NCBI GenBank assembly: GCA_025358925.1
Contig: JANYHT010000039.1
Span: 124,001 to 188,000, forward strand
DNA length: 64,000 bases
Reading direction: 5' to 3'
DNA from: Gemmatimonadaceae bacterium
Lineage (GTDB): Bacteria > Gemmatimonadota > Gemmatimonadetes > Gemmatimonadales > Gemmatimonadaceae
Positions 19,388 to 28,673 of this stretch are shown piece by piece. The notes under the pieces are model-generated. The model made no database searches, was not told where the DNA came from, and was given only the letters and a program-made list of their open reading frames with translations. The position numbers and the translations under genes were made by a program. How positions within the stretch are numbered: position 1 is the first letter of the stretch; each line of letters begins with the position of its first letter.

Positions 19388-21557
19388 GATCACCACCACC
19401 GCTGCGTCCGGCACCACCGCTTCCTCCAGCGCTCTCCTCACGACGCGGACGCTCCACTTCTTCTGGCATGCCTTCAGGACGCGGCAACAGCGCCTTCATC
19501 GACAAACGCAGACGACCGCGCTCATCACGATCGATGAGCTTCACCGTCACGCGGTCGCCCTTCTTCACCACGTCTTCCGGCTTGTCAACACGCTCATGTT
19601 TCATCTCGGAGACGTGCAACAGCGCCTCGGTGCCCGGCATGATCTCGATGAACGCGCCGAACGCGGTCACCGTTTTCACGACACCCTCGTACGTTTCGCC
19701 GACAATGGCTTCGGCCGTGATGGCCATGACCATTTGACGCGCACGCTCCATCGCCTCACCACCAACGGCGGCAATCGTCACCGTACCATCGTCTTCAACC
19801 GACAGCTCCGCACCCGTTTCTTCCTGAATACCGCGGATGTTCTTACCCTTCGGTCCGATCAACTCACCGATCTTGTCGACCGGGATCTGCACCGTCACGA
19901 TACGCGGCGCGTACTTGGAGAGGTCAGCGCGAGGCTCGGCCAGCGCCTTGTCCATCTCACTTAAGATATGCAAGCGGCCTTCCTTCGCTTGCGCGAGTGC
20001 CTCTTCCATGATCTTGATGTCGAGGCCTTCAATCTTGATGTCCATTTGGATAGACGTGATACCGTCCTTGGTACCGGCGACCTTGAAATCCATGTCGCCG
20101 AGATGGTCTTCGGTACCCAAGATGTCCGTGAGGATCGCGTACTTCTTTCCTTCCTTGATCAGACCCATCGCCACGCCGGCCACTGCGGCCTTCATCGGCA
20201 CGCCAGCATCGAACAACGAGAGCGAGCCGCCGCACACCGACGCCATCGACGACGATCCGTTCGACTCCAACACCTCGGAGACAATACGAATCGTGTACGG
20301 GAAATCAGCGAAGTCGGGCAGCACCCCTTGCAGTGCGCGCTCGGCCAAGTTGCCGTGACCAATTTCACGACGACTTGTACCGCGCATCGGGCGTACTTCA
20401 CCCGTGGAAAACGGCGGAAAGTTGTAATGCAGCATGAACGAACGCGTCGTTTCACCCGGCTCGTTAATCGAGTCGAGACGCTGCGCATCTTTCGCGGTGC
20501 CGAGTGTTGCGGCGACGAGCGCTTGCGTTTGGCCACGCGTGAAGAGCGCTGATCCGTGCGCGCGAGGCAGCACTGTTGTATCGATGGAAATCGCGCGCAC
20601 TTCGGCAGGCTTGCGACCATCTACACGCAACCCTGACGCGAGGACTTGCGCGCGTAGCTCGTTGTATTCAACGTCGCCTAACACCGTGCTTACATCCTTC
20701 GCGTGATCCGGGAATTCTGCCGCTAACGATTCAGCAACAAGTTTCTTTGCCGCTTCGATGGCTTCAATGCGCGTGTGCTTGTCTTTCTGGTTAAGCGCTT
20801 CGCGAATCGGACCCGAGCCTGCAGCCTTTGTGCGTTCGACAACGTGTTCCGCTGGCTCGGCCTTTTTCCATGTCATCTTGGGCTGCTTCGCCTTCGCGAG
20901 CAACTCGTTCTGCATGTCGATCAGTTCGCGAATGCCATCGTGCGAAATCTTCAACGATTCGAGCACGTCGGCTTCGGTGACTTCCAACGCGCCACCTTCA
21001 ACCATCACGATTGAATCTTGCGAGCCCGCGACGATGAGTTCGAGATCGGAGAACGCGAGCTGCTGGAACGTGGGGTTGAGCACCCAATTTCCTTGCACGC
21101 GACCAACGCGAACACCGCCGATAGGGCCGAGAAACGGGATCTTCGACGCGTTGAGCGCGAATGATGTGGCTAGCAGCGCCAACACATCTGCCGCGTTTTC
21201 CTGGTCGGCCGAAATCACGTAAATGAATACTTGGACTTCGTTCTTGAAGCCCTCGGGGAAGAGCGGGCGGATTGAGCGATCGATGATGCGGCAAGCCAAG
21301 ATCTCATGATCATGGGGCCGACCCTCACGCTTGATGAAACCGCCCGGAATCTTACCGGCAGCGTATGTCTTTTCTTTGTACTCGACCGTGAGTGGGAAGA
21401 ACGGTAGCGCGCTCATATTATCACTGACCGTGACGGCCGCGAGCACCATCGTTTCCCCAAACTGGACCAGCGCGGAACCAGCCGCTTGCTTCGCCATACG
21501 ACCGGTCTCGATGGACAGGGGGCGACCGGCGAACGTCCGCTCAATGCGATGCATCAT
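19368..21557 (-). CDS. pnp: Polyribonucleotide nucleotidyltransferase
   Basis: PNPase degrades RNA 3'-5' by phosphorolysis. Two RNase PH domains flank an alpha-helical linker. They are followed by a KH domain (VDKIGELIGPKGKNIRGIQ) and an S1 domain (YEGVVKTVTAFGAFIEIMPG). The last ~35 residues are an added charged tail rich in Gly, Arg and Ser, ending GGDRGRGRR. ATG 21557 is preferred over the frame start at 21584 because GAGG lies about 11 nt before it and the protein then begins MMHRIERTFAGR. It follows rpsO by 78 nt, the classic rpsO-pnp arrangement. Confidence 0.97.
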   Translation of the reverse strand: MMHRIERTFAGRPLSIETGRMAKQAAGSALVQFGETMVLAAVTVSDNMSALPFFPLTVEYKEKTYAAGKIPGGFIKREGRPHDHEILACRIIDRSIRPLFPEGFKNEVQVFIYVISADQENAADVLALLATSFALNASKIPFLGPIGGVRVGRVQGNWVLNPTFQQLAFSDLELIVAGSQDSIVMVEGGALEVTEADVLESLKISHDGIRELIDMQNELLAKAKQPKMTWKKAEPAEHVVERTKAAGSGPIREALNQKDKHTRIEAIEAAKKLVAESLAAEFPDHAKDVSTVLGDVEYNELRAQVLASGLRVDGRKPAEVRAISIDTTVLPRAHGSALFTRGQTQALVAATLGTAKDAQRLDSINEPGETTRSFMLHYNFPPFSTGEVRPMRGTSRREIGHGNLAERALQGVLPDFADFPYTIRIVSEVLESNGSSSMASVCGGSLSLFDAGVPMKAAVAGVAMGLIKEGKKYAILTDILGTEDHLGDMDFKVAGTKDGITSIQMDIKIEGLDIKIMEEALAQAKEGRLHILSEMDKALAEPRADLSKYAPRIVTVQIPVDKIGELIGPKGKNIRGIQEETGAELSVEDDGTVTIAAVGGEAMERARQMVMAITAEAIVGETYEGVVKTVTAFGAFIEIMPGTEALLHVSEMKHERVDKPEDVVKKGDRVTVKLIDRDERGRLRLSMKALLPRPEGMPEEVERPRREESAGGSGGAGRSGGGDRGRGRR

Positions 21558-21635
21558 CTGCTTTGTTACCTCACGAGAACGCAAATCGCGCGGGAGGCAT
21601 GACTGCCCCCGCGCGACGAAGTGGCGTGGTCCGGC

Positions 21636-21896
21636 TTAGTACCGGAGACCAAGATTTTGGACGAGCGTGCGATACTCCTGCACCTCGGTACGCTTTAGAT
21701 AGTCGAGGAGACGGCGACGTTTGCCAACCATCTTGAGGAGACCCCGCCGACCATGATGGTCTTTGGCATGGGTGCGAAAGTGACCCGTGAGGTAATTGAT
21801 CCGCTCAGTGAGCAGTGCAATTTGTACACGCGTTGAACCGGTGTCCCCTTCGTGGGCCCGGTACTTGTCGATCGTAGGTGCCTTTTCGAACGCCAT
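21636..21896 (-). CDS. rpsO: 30S ribosomal protein S15
   Basis: S15 is a primary binder of 16S rRNA in the platform of the 30S subunit. The 86-residue protein contains the family's core [23 protein letters not shown], the [24 protein letters not shown] signature, and ends NLGLRY. It is the first gene of the rpsO-pnp-M16 unit, divergent from the Ser/Thr kinase. A possible sigma70-like promoter lies at 21947-21975. Confidence 0.98.
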   Translation of the reverse strand: MAFEKAPTIDKYRAHEGDTGSTRVQIALLTERINYLTGHFRTHAKDHHGRRGLLKMVGKRRRLLDYLKRTEVQEYRTLVQNLGLRY

Positions 21897-21946
21897 CGTC
21901 GTTAAATTCTCGGCGCATCATGTACGTGCGCAGCAGAATGCGCGCA

Positions 21947-21975
21947 ATTGTAGGAAGCATGGATATTTAGTTCAC
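21947..21975 (-). promoter_or_regulatory. Candidate promoter of rpsO-pnp
   Basis: On the - strand a -10 hexamer TACAAT (21952-21947, 5/6 to consensus) lies exactly 17 nt from a weak -35 GTGAAC (21975-21970, 3/6). A start near 21940 would give a leader of about 44 nt before the rpsO ATG. The assignment is by eye only, in the 105-nt divergent gap shared with the kinase gene. Confidence 0.35.
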
Positions 21976-22001
21976 CCCGCCCCTCCTGTAAAGGACCGCA
22001 C

Positions 22002-23624
22002 GTGTCAGATCGTTTTCTTGGGCGGCAAATCGGCAAGTATCGGGTCATTAGACTCCTCGGAGCTGGGGCCTTCGCTTGGGTGTACGAAGCGATTGATCTC
22101 GACCTCGAAATTCCTGTCGCGCTGAAAGTATTGCGCCCAGAATTTGCGGGTGATACGGCGGCCGAAGCACGCTTTCGACGAGAGGCCGCGACGGCCGCAC
22201 GACTGCGTCATGCGAACATTGTGGTCGTGCGCGATGTTGGACAAAGCGACGGCGCGTCGTTTGTCGCGATGGATTTGCTGCCGCGCTCCGTCGCGGGGCG
22301 TTTGCACGAATTGGCACGCTTGTCCGAAACGGAAGTGATTCGCATCGCCCTCGATGTCGCAGCAGCGCTCGCAATAGCACACGGCGCCAACGTCATTCAT
22401 CGCGATATTAAGCCCGACAACATTTTGCTCGGCGCGAATGGTGAAGCCATCGTCGCCGACTTCGGACTTGCGCGCGCGCTTGCGAATAGTCCGTCGGCAA
22501 GTGCGACAAACTCTGTCACCGGCACCCCGCATTATTTCAGTCCAGAACAAGCGCGTGGTCGCACGCTCGACGGTCGTAGCGATCTGTATTCGCTGGGCGT
22601 GACCATGTATCGCGCTGCCACTGGTCGATTGCCGTTTGAAGGTGACGACTGGTACGTCGTGGGACGGGCACACATCGAGGCGCCGGTCACGCCACTGCGC
22701 ACGCTTGTTCCGGAGCTATCGACGGAGTTCGAAGCGATCGTCCTGCGACTACTCGCCAAGCGTCCGGATGATCGGTATGTCAACGCGGCGGCACTCGGTG
22801 ACGCGCTCGCCGCGCTTCCCGCTGCTCCGCGTGATCGCGTGGCCACGATGACGCCTGCTGTGTCGATGAACACCGTAGAGGCGCTCTCGCCGATCGTCAT
22901 GCACTCGAGCCGGACGCGGCGCACGTTGATCGGCGTACTGACCGTTGCCGTCGCGATCTTCGCCGCATGGTATCTCGATGGCACGCGACCCGAGACGCAG
23001 CAGTGGTTCACGCACCGTCGCGTCGCGAGTGTCATGTCGCTGCCAGCCGTAACAGACACGTCTGCCCGAATCGTGCGTCCCGACACCGTGCGCACGTCGG
23101 ACACGCTACGATCGGTTGTATCGGCGCCGCAAACGGTCGGAGGCGTACGACCCGCCGTACTCGCACGAGCGCAATTGCGCATAACTGCATCAGAATCGGC
23201 AGCAATATTCGTTGATGACAAGCAGGTTGCTGTCGCGCGTTGGAACAGCGAGCACGCGGCCACATCGCGACTGTCGGTGCGCGCAGAAATTGCAAATGCG
23301 CCTATTGGATGCAGTGCCGCGCGTCGCGACACGACGCTGCGTGTGCGCGACGGCGATCGCATTGCGCTGTCACTGCCTGTACGCACGTGCGTGCGGCTCA
23401 CCTTTAACGTCACACCACGCGATGCGCGCGTGATCTTTACGCCGCTTGATGGTGGCACGTCGCTCAGTGCGCGCGGGGATACAACGGGCATCGTGTTGCT
23501 TGTCGCGGGCAAGTATCGCATTGATGCGACCGCACCGAACTGCGGTCCATTTTCGGAAACGTTTACTACGATGGAAAAAGTGCGTGATGGCGTCGTGGCG
23601 ATCAGAATCCCGATGCTCTGCTAG
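22002..23624 (+). CDS. Transmembrane Ser/Thr protein kinase (PknB/Hanks type)
   Basis: This 540-residue Hanks-type kinase probably signals from the periplasm. Residues 13-272 form the kinase domain, with K42 in VALKVL, αC E61, the catalytic loop HRDIKPDN (133-140) and DFG (153-155). GTPHYFSPEQ begins near 174. The Gly loop is GAGAFAWV, so the third glycine is replaced by alanine. One membrane helix lies at about 308-325. The ~210-residue extracytoplasmic part has no PASTA repeats; it contains two beta-rich segments, LRITASESAAIFVDDKQVA and LTFNVTPRDARVIFTPLDGG, that resemble PEGA-like domains. Start GTG 22002 has AAGGA 7 nt before it. It is monocistronic, with no phosphatase nearby. Confidence 0.93.
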   Translation: MSDRFLGRQIGKYRVIRLLGAGAFAWVYEAIDLDLEIPVALKVLRPEFAGDTAAEARFRREAATAARLRHANIVVVRDVGQSDGASFVAMDLLPRSVAGRLHELARLSETEVIRIALDVAAALAIAHGANVIHRDIKPDNILLGANGEAIVADFGLARALANSPSASATNSVTGTPHYFSPEQARGRTLDGRSDLYSLGVTMYRAATGRLPFEGDDWYVVGRAHIEAPVTPLRTLVPELSTEFEAIVLRLLAKRPDDRYVNAAALGDALAALPAAPRDRVATMTPAVSMNTVEALSPIVMHSSRTRRTLIGVLTVAVAIFAAWYLDGTRPETQQWFTHRRVASVMSLPAVTDTSARIVRPDTVRTSDTLRSVVSAPQTVGGVRPAVLARAQLRITASESAAIFVDDKQVAVARWNSEHAATSRLSVRAEIANAPIGCSAARRDTTLRVRDGDRIALSLPVRTCVRLTFNVTPRDARVIFTPLDGGTSLSARGDTTGIVLLVAGKYRIDATAPNCGPFSETFTTMEKVRDGVVAIRIPMLC

Positions 23625-23638
23625 CGGTGCGCCACCCA

Positions 23639-24070
23639 CTAACGCGCGATGCTTGTGACAGCGGTACCGATGACACCACCAGCGAGCGCGCCGATCCAAA
23701 AGCGGCGATCATGCCACCATGGTGTTTTGGGATGCGGCACGAGTAGAAAGTGATCGGTGGTCACGCGCCCAACCTGTCCGATAACGAGCGCCGTTACGGA
23801 CGTACTGTCGGCCGCTACAATGCGGACGCGCGCGACTAACGCGTCGCGATTTTTGGGATCGACGATGATCGCGAGCATACCTGTCCGCAACCATCGACTC
23901 TCCAACGGACGAAAACGCGCCGTACTGTCATCGACGGCGTCGATCTCAAAACGCGCCGCATCGCGCGGTATGCGTGCGGCCGTCGTTATTGTTGTCGCTC
24001 CGGCGTGTACTGCGGCACCACGACACCCAGCAAGTCCGAACGCGAGCCCGATTGACCACAAACGACGCAT
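23639..24070 (-). CDS. Small predicted lipoprotein with C-terminal glycine-rich hydrophobic segment
   Basis: The 143-residue product starts MRRLWSIGLAFGLAGC, giving lipobox LAGC with Cys16. The body is a small beta-rich domain (FEIDAVDDSTARFRPLESRW, then VARVRIVAADSTSVTALVIGQVGRV). It ends with a hydrophobic glycine-zipper-like stretch, WIGALAGGVIGTAVTSIAR. I do not recognise a family. The frame extends to 24202 but overlaps rseP, so ATG 24070 (20 nt after the rseP stop) is preferred on the signal peptide. It is the last gene of the rplM-to-rseP run, opposite the kinase 3' end. Confidence 0.7.
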   Translation of the reverse strand: MRRLWSIGLAFGLAGCRGAAVHAGATTITTAARIPRDAARFEIDAVDDSTARFRPLESRWLRTGMLAIIVDPKNRDALVARVRIVAADSTSVTALVIGQVGRVTTDHFLLVPHPKTPWWHDRRFWIGALAGGVIGTAVTSIAR

Positions 24071-24089
24071 CGGGAGTGACCGCACGCAA

Positions 24090-25283
24090 TCAGCGTGTAA
24101 AGAACGAACGAATGTCGTTGAACGTGACGAGCACGATGAGCGCAAGCACCGCGAGTACGCCAATACGCGCAAATGCCTCGCGCGTGCGCGAACTAAACGC
24201 ACTGCCCTTCACGGCTTCCGCGAGCACGACTAAAATCTGCCCACCGTCTAATACCGGAATAGGCACAAGATTGAGGATCGCGATATTCAAACTCAAGAAG
24301 GCGATCAATGACCACAACGTTTCTGCACCGTTGCGCGCGGCTTGCACGGACGTGCGAGCAATCGCGATTGGTCCACCGAGGTTTTTCGCCGAGACCTGAC
24401 CCGTGGCAAGTCCACCAAGCACGCTGACGACGCTCGTGGCCATTCCCCATGTCGCGCGCCCACCGGATGCAATCGCCTCGCCCAACCCAACTGGATCGCG
24501 TGCAACGGAGTCACGCACTTGCATTCCAACCCGGCCCACCGTGTGCTTGATGCCCGTGGCTGGATCAGGAACTTCGGCGGGCTGCGGCGTGAGTGTTCGC
24601 GACAGTCGCGTGCCGTTCCGTTCAACTTCGATCGTAACGGTACCGTGCGTGATGGGCGCAATGCGATCAAGGACTTCATCCCAGGCACGCACCGGCGAAC
24701 CGTTGATGGAAACAATGCGGTCGCCGCGCGCTAAGCCTGCGGTGGCCGCTGGTAGCCCTACCATTACGGAGTCGATCACGGCCGGACGATACGCATTGCC
24801 GTACGCGTAAAAGATCCCCGTCGACACCATAAGCGTGAGCAGGATGTTCATGATTACGCCAGCGGACAGAATGAACACCCGCGCACCCACCGATTTGCTC
24901 TCCACCCACCGATTGACCGGCACCGGCTTCGGTCCAAACGGTGCCATTGCGTTGACATCCCACAACTCCGCCGGAATATCTGTTGGACGTTCGAGCGGTG
25001 GCGCTAGCGAACCACGATCTGCTCCGCCCTCGATACCGGCCATTGATTCGTCGTCGCGCGTCGCCATGCGCACGTACCCGCCCAATGGGATCATCGAAAC
25101 GCGATAATCGGTTTCGCCGCGACGAATTCCGAACAGTCGGCGCCCCCAACCCAACGAAAAAACGGGCGCGTAAACGCCGCTCAATTTCGCCGCAAGAAAA
25201 TGCCCGAGCTCGTGAACAAATACCACAAGACCGAACACGACCAGCGGTGCGATATACGGCGAAAACCTCGACAACAGATTCAC
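24090..25283 (-). CDS. rseP: RIP metalloprotease RseP (site-2 protease)
   Basis: RseP cleaves transmembrane anti-sigma factors and signal-peptide remnants in the membrane. Residues 24-28 are the zinc motif HELGH in the first helix. A central PDZ domain (about 175-260) contains GLARGDRIVSINGSPV, and the second zinc motif is NLVPIPVLDGG near 338. About four membrane segments are visible. GTG 25283 overlaps the dxr stop as GTGA. The dxr-rseP pairing is widespread. Confidence 0.96.
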   Translation of the reverse strand: MNLLSRFSPYIAPLVVFGLVVFVHELGHFLAAKLSGVYAPVFSLGWGRRLFGIRRGETDYRVSMIPLGGYVRMATRDDESMAGIEGGADRGSLAPPLERPTDIPAELWDVNAMAPFGPKPVPVNRWVESKSVGARVFILSAGVIMNILLTLMVSTGIFYAYGNAYRPAVIDSVMVGLPAATAGLARGDRIVSINGSPVRAWDEVLDRIAPITHGTVTIEVERNGTRLSRTLTPQPAEVPDPATGIKHTVGRVGMQVRDSVARDPVGLGEAIASGGRATWGMATSVVSVLGGLATGQVSAKNLGGPIAIARTSVQAARNGAETLWSLIAFLSLNIAILNLVPIPVLDGGQILVVLAEAVKGSAFSSRTREAFARIGVLAVLALIVLVTFNDIRSFFTR

Positions 25284-26464
25284 AAGCCCACCTGTGCGTT
25301 CACATGATGGCGCGCCGCCGCGTCAGCGGCCAATAACGCATCCAACGACTCGCCCGACATTTCTCTCAGCGCCACGAGTGCGCTCTCCACGTGCAACGGG
25401 ATCTCGCCGAACATGATGCGTCCGGCAAGAAAGTGTTCGACCGCAACTTCATTTGCAGCGTTATACACCGCCGACGCAGAACCGCCCGATTGACCAGCGG
25501 TAATTCCAAGCGCGAGCATCGGAAAATCGAACGTGCGCACGGCTTCGAACGTCAACGTGCCAAGCGTAACTGGATCAAACTGTGGTACGCCGTTGTCAGC
25601 CACCCGTTCCGGCCACGTGAGCGCAAACAAAATCGGAAGTTCCATGGACGGAACGCCCATCTGCGCTAAAACGCTCCCATCCACAAACTCGACGAATGAA
25701 TGGATAATGCTTTGCGGATGTACCACGACGTCAATCCGATCATACGGGACACCGAATAAGTGATGTGCTTCAATTACTTCCAACGCTTTGTTGGCCAGCG
25801 TCGCGCTGTCGATCGTAATCTTGCTTCCCATTTGCCAGGTGGGGTGCTTCAGAGCATCGGCGAGCGTCGCCGTGGCGATACGATCTGCGCTCCATGTGCG
25901 AAACGGTCCACCGGATGCTGTGAGCACAAGTCGTTTCACTTCGTGCGATTCCCGGCCCGCCAAGCATTGCAAGATTGCCGAGTGCTCGCTGTCGACCGGT
26001 ACCAGCGAGCCACCATGCGCCGCCGCTAGCGCCGTAACAATGCTGCCGGCCACGACAAGCGTCTCCTTGTTGGCGAGGGCCACGCGTTTTCCCGCGCGTA
26101 ACGCGGCGAGTGTGGCCGGTAGTCCTGCCGCACCAACTACGGCGTTCAACACAATATCAACGTCGTCGCGTGTCGCTGCGGCAATCAAACACTCGGCTCC
26201 GCTTGACCAGTTGCTCCCTCTGGGTACGACACCACGCACAAGCCCGACGAACGCTGGCCGCCAACGTGCGACTTGCGCCGCAAGCGCATCAACGTTGGCG
26301 TGCGCGGTGAGTGCAACGGGAGTGAAGCGATCAGCCTGTCGCGCGAGCACACGTAGCGCGCTTGTGCCGATCGATCCGGTCGCCCCGAGTATGGCGACAC
26401 CCTTCCGCGTGCGCGGCGAATCAGAAGCGGCAGCACCTTCCTGCCCTCGTTGGACGTGAATCAC
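25280..26464 (-). CDS. dxr: 1-deoxy-D-xylulose 5-phosphate reductoisomerase
   Basis: Dxr makes 2-C-methyl-D-erythritol 4-phosphate in the MEP isoprenoid pathway. The enzyme has the NADPH motif GVAILGATGSIGTSALRV, ALANKETLVVAG, the metal site PVDSEHSAI, LTASGGPFR and the WQMGSKITIDSATL substrate region. The frame is open to 26857 but upstream residues do not resemble Dxr. GTG 26464 overlaps the cdsA stop as GTGA and gives a normal 394 residues. dxs, for the preceding step, is at 56-58 kb. Confidence 0.96.
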   Translation of the reverse strand: MIHVQRGQEGAAASDSPRTRKGVAILGATGSIGTSALRVLARQADRFTPVALTAHANVDALAAQVARWRPAFVGLVRGVVPRGSNWSSGAECLIAAATRDDVDIVLNAVVGAAGLPATLAALRAGKRVALANKETLVVAGSIVTALAAAHGGSLVPVDSEHSAILQCLAGRESHEVKRLVLTASGGPFRTWSADRIATATLADALKHPTWQMGSKITIDSATLANKALEVIEAHHLFGVPYDRIDVVVHPQSIIHSFVEFVDGSVLAQMGVPSMELPILFALTWPERVADNGVPQFDPVTLGTLTFEAVRTFDFPMLALGITAGQSGGSASAVYNAANEVAVEHFLAGRIMFGEIPLHVESALVALREMSGESLDALLAADAAARHHVNAQVGL

Positions 26465-27318
26465 AATGGCGCTGGGATTAACAGCCACCCATACATCACG
26501 TATGCCACCGGCAGTACGAAGAACAGCGAATCCAATCGGTCGAGCATACCGCCGTGACCAGGAAAAATAATCCCGCTGTCCTTCACGCCCGCTTCGCGTT
26601 TGAATAGCGATTCGGCAAGGTCGCCAATTTGCGCAGCGACGCTGATGCTGACGGCAAATATCGCCAACCCCCACGGAGTAAAGGCGAGCTGCGCGTTTGG
26701 GCGTAAGAGATAGTGCACATAGAGCGCGCAAATGCCGATGGTGGTCAGCACGGCACCAATCGCGCCCGCGACGGTCTTCGCTGGACTCACCGAGGGCATC
26801 AGTTTTGGACCACCCACGGCGCGTCCAGCAAAATAGGCGCCGGTATCGCTCGCCCACGTGAGTAGCACCGGCAGGATGAGCACAAGTGCACCAGCCGTAT
26901 CGCCGACTGCGTAGTTGAAGTACCGCAGTGCATAGGCAAAACTGAGGGTGCCACCGGTGTAGGCAATCCCCAAGATCGTCGTGCCGGCCGAGAGCAACGG
27001 CTTTCCGTTTGCTCCGCGTAGCCAGATAGTCGCGGAAATAATCGCGAGCGCGAGCAACGTAACGGTCACTTCTGGCACGCGAATGACACCCAAAAACTGT
27101 GCGTGCACCGCAATCGGTACGAGTGCCGATACAGCAATGCCCACGACGGACAGTGGAGCCCCCCCCGACTCGCTCGCGATTCTATAAAACTCCCACGCCG
27201 CGATCGCCGCGAGGATACTCACAAACGTCGCCAGCGCAGCGTCACCCAACCAGATCAAACCCACGGCTATTGGCGCTCCGATCACTGCGACAATCACTCG
27301 GCGCGGAAGTTCACTCAC
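26461..27318 (-). CDS. cdsA: Phosphatidate cytidylyltransferase
   Basis: CdsA converts phosphatidic acid and CTP to CDP-diacylglycerol, the phospholipid precursor. The 285-residue product is a multi-pass membrane protein with the signature SLFKREAGVKDSG followed by FPGHGGMLDRLDS near the C terminus. The start is GTG 27318, overlapping the uppS stop as GTGA. Order uppS-cdsA-dxr-rseP matches many bacteria. Confidence 0.96.
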   Translation of the reverse strand: MSELPRRVIVAVIGAPIAVGLIWLGDAALATFVSILAAIAAWEFYRIASESGGAPLSVVGIAVSALVPIAVHAQFLGVIRVPEVTVTLLALAIISATIWLRGANGKPLLSAGTTILGIAYTGGTLSFAYALRYFNYAVGDTAGALVLILPVLLTWASDTGAYFAGRAVGGPKLMPSVSPAKTVAGAIGAVLTTIGICALYVHYLLRPNAQLAFTPWGLAIFAVSISVAAQIGDLAESLFKREAGVKDSGIIFPGHGGMLDRLDSLFFVLPVAYVMYGWLLIPAPL

Positions 27319-28088
27319 GCCGTGACTCGACCAAAGCGACGATCACGACGTTGAAAATCGAGAATAGCTTCGAAGAGTGCGAGACGTCCGAAGTCCGGCC
27401 ACAGTACACTGGAAATGTAGAGTTCTGCGTACGCCACTTGCCATAATAAAAAATTTGAGAGCCGTTGCTCGCCTGACGTGCGAATCAGGAGGTCAGGATC
27501 GGGGCATCCGGCCGTGAACAAACGCTCTCGAAATGCTGCCTCGTCAATGCCATCAACCGTTAATCGACCCGCTTGCACATCGATGGCCAACAGCCGAGCC
27601 GCGCGGACCAGCTCCGCACGACCACCGTACGAGATAAACAAATTCAGGCCGAGCTTATCGCCGCCTTCCGTATCGCGCATGACTCGCTCAACGGCTGCCG
27701 CCGCAGGCGCGCTCAATCGTCCCAAATCACCGTGCACGCGCACGCGCACACCTTGCTCGCGCAGTTCGGATGCTTCCCGAGCGATGTACTCTTCGAGCAA
27801 TGACATCAACGCGGAGACTTCCGTTTCGGGACGTTGCCAATTTTCCTGTGAGAACGCGAAGAGCGACAGCCACTCAACGCCCGCGTCGAGGCAACCTTCG
27901 ACGACGGCACGCACTGCTTTCATTCCCGAGCGATGACCAAATGGTCGCGGCATGTGACGTTCGCGCGCCCACCGTCCGTTCCCGTCCATGATGATTGCAA
28001 TATGCCGCGGCACAGCGCCATGCACGCGGATGCGCGCAAGCAGATCCGTTTCGGATTCAGGCACGGGGGCGGGTAAAGTCGGGCACAT
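27315..28088 (-). CDS. uppS: Undecaprenyl diphosphate synthase (cis-prenyltransferase)
   Basis: UppS elongates farnesyl diphosphate to the C55 carrier used for peptidoglycan. The 257-residue protein has the catalytic motif IAIIMDGNGRWA, the LFAFSQENWQRP stretch and the C-terminal RTSGEQRLSNFLLWQ with YAELYI. A ~27-residue N-terminal extension precedes the core. The ATG is at 28088, 23 nt after the frr stop. Confidence 0.97.
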   Translation of the reverse strand: MCPTLPAPVPESETDLLARIRVHGAVPRHIAIIMDGNGRWARERHMPRPFGHRSGMKAVRAVVEGCLDAGVEWLSLFAFSQENWQRPETEVSALMSLLEEYIAREASELREQGVRVRVHGDLGRLSAPAAAAVERVMRDTEGGDKLGLNLFISYGGRAELVRAARLLAIDVQAGRLTVDGIDEAAFRERLFTAGCPDPDLLIRTSGEQRLSNFLLWQVAYAELYISSVLWPDFGRLALFEAILDFQRRDRRFGRVTA

Positions 28089-28111
28089 CGCACTCTGGTC
28101 CGCGCGCGGAC

Positions 28112-28666
28112 TCAGACCTCCATGATTTCGGCTTCTTTCGACTTCAACATGTTGTCGATCTTTCCGATGAACTCATCGTGCATTTTTTGCAGGTCTTTCT
28201 CGGCGTGCTTCTTGTCGTCTTCCGAAATGCTGTCAAGTTTCTTGACTTTGTCTCGAGCATCGGTACGTGCGTGACGTATCGCTATGCGACCATCTTCGGC
28301 CAGCTTGGCGAGAATTTTCACGAGCTCCTTGCGTCGCTGCTCGTTCATCGAGGGCAGCGGTACGCGAATCACGCCACCTTGATGCGCGGGATCGAGACCA
28401 AGTTCGGATTCACGAATGGCCTTTTCGATGGCCTTGGCTTGCCCTTTATCAAACGGTGTCACGAGCAGAATGCGCGGTTCAGGTGCGGAGACCGAAGCAA
28501 CTTGGTTAAGCGGTACCGTCGAGCCGTAGGCCTCAACACGCACCGAGTCCAGCATGTTGGGTGACGCCTTGCCGGACCGGATGCCCGAGAACTCACGCTT
28601 TGAGTTCTCCAACCCTTTGTCCATGCCGGTCTTTGTGTCTTTAAGAATCTGTGCGATGGTGGTCAT
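28112..28666 (-). CDS. frr: Ribosome recycling factor
   Basis: RRF splits post-termination ribosomes together with EF-G. The 184-residue protein includes the conserved core FSGIRSGKASPNMLDSVRVEAYGS, PFDKGQAKAIEKAIRESELG and IRVPLPSMNEQRRKELVK. Start ATG 28666 is 7 nt after the pyrH stop. The longer frame to 28705 lies inside pyrH. The tsf-pyrH-frr order is near-universal. Confidence 0.98.
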   Translation of the reverse strand: MTTIAQILKDTKTGMDKGLENSKREFSGIRSGKASPNMLDSVRVEAYGSTVPLNQVASVSAPEPRILLVTPFDKGQAKAIEKAIRESELGLDPAHQGGVIRVPLPSMNEQRRKELVKILAKLAEDGRIAIRHARTDARDKVKKLDSISEDDKKHAEKDLQKMHDEFIGKIDNMLKSKEAEIMEV

Positions 28667-28673
28667 GGCGTGC

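Noticed and set aside
26465-26857. 131-codon N-terminal extension of dxr
   Set aside because: It lies inside cdsA in another frame and is Arg/Cys/Trp-rich, unlike any Dxr; GTG 26464 overlaps the cdsA stop.
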